DNA from: JACQPU01 sp039961715 | GTDB taxonomy: Bacteria > Bacteroidota > Ignavibacteria > UBA10030 | Assembly (NCBI GenBank): GCA_039961715.1 | Contig: JABRVW010000225.1 | Coordinates: forward strand, 1 to 21,017 | DNA length: 21,017 nucleotides | Reading direction: 5' to 3' | In this document: positions 20,992 to 21,017 of the stretch, piece by piece | How the letters are laid out: each line of letters starts with the position of its first letter | Numbering within the stretch: the stretch's first letter is position 1 | Made by a program: the position numbers and the translations under genes | Notes under the pieces: model-generated | The model's input: only the letters and a program-made list of their open reading frames with translations | What the model was told of the DNA's origin: nothing | Database searches by the model: none

Positions 20992-21017
20992 GTGGCTATT
21001 CCGGATTTCCAATTTGA

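Overview
The window is a dense bacterial chromosome segment made almost entirely of housekeeping genes, moderately GC-rich in the genes and AT-rich in some spacers. It contains no phage, insertion sequence, tRNA, rRNA or CRISPR array that I can see. The order rplM-rpsI-rpsB-tsf-pyrH-frr, a single-chain alpha/beta-fused 2-oxo acid dehydrogenase E1, a short EF-Ts and a pyruvoyl arginine decarboxylase all suggest a member of the Bacteroidota/Chlorobiota (FCB) group, possibly an Ignavibacteria-like lineage. This assignment is an inference from gene content, not from a marker phylogeny.

Layout. At the left edge a minus-strand gene begins at position 9, behind a strong ribosome binding site that overlaps a hairpin. 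Next is a membrane protein with two PspC domains (153-833). Then come the translation genes on the minus strand: rplM-rpsI (own promoter at 4911-4939), rpsB-tsf, an intrinsic terminator, and pyrH-frr. A second minus-strand block, lpdA-lipB-E1-E2-lipA (5108-11721), holds all three catalytic subunits of a 2-oxo acid dehydrogenase complex plus the two enzymes that make its lipoyl cofactor. It is driven by a promoter at 11813-11841, and lpdA, lipB and E1 are joined by one-base TGATG overlaps. A divergent plus-strand group follows: smpB (promoter 12047-12075), tyrS and pdaD. The right third is again minus strand: nuoE-nuoF closed by a large hairpin terminator, an ECF sigma factor overlapping its membrane anti-sigma partner, then dut (own promoter), an AI-2E-family permease and an RsmI-type methyltransferase.

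Three things recur. First, four promoter candidates share TTGNNT-17 bp-TAYRTT or TATATT and appear to mark the real transcription units. Second, many junctions place a stop codon inside or overlapping the next gene's ribosome binding site or start codon, and several starts are TTG or GTG. Third, palindromic, internally periodic intergenic repeats of at least three families (91-152 and 3881-4004; 4969-5099 and 14405-14481; 7444-7542) sit within 0-18 bases of a stop codon. These repeats, with a fourth at 11848-11901, are the least explained part of the window and the best lead for something undescribed. The protein-coding content is otherwise conventional.
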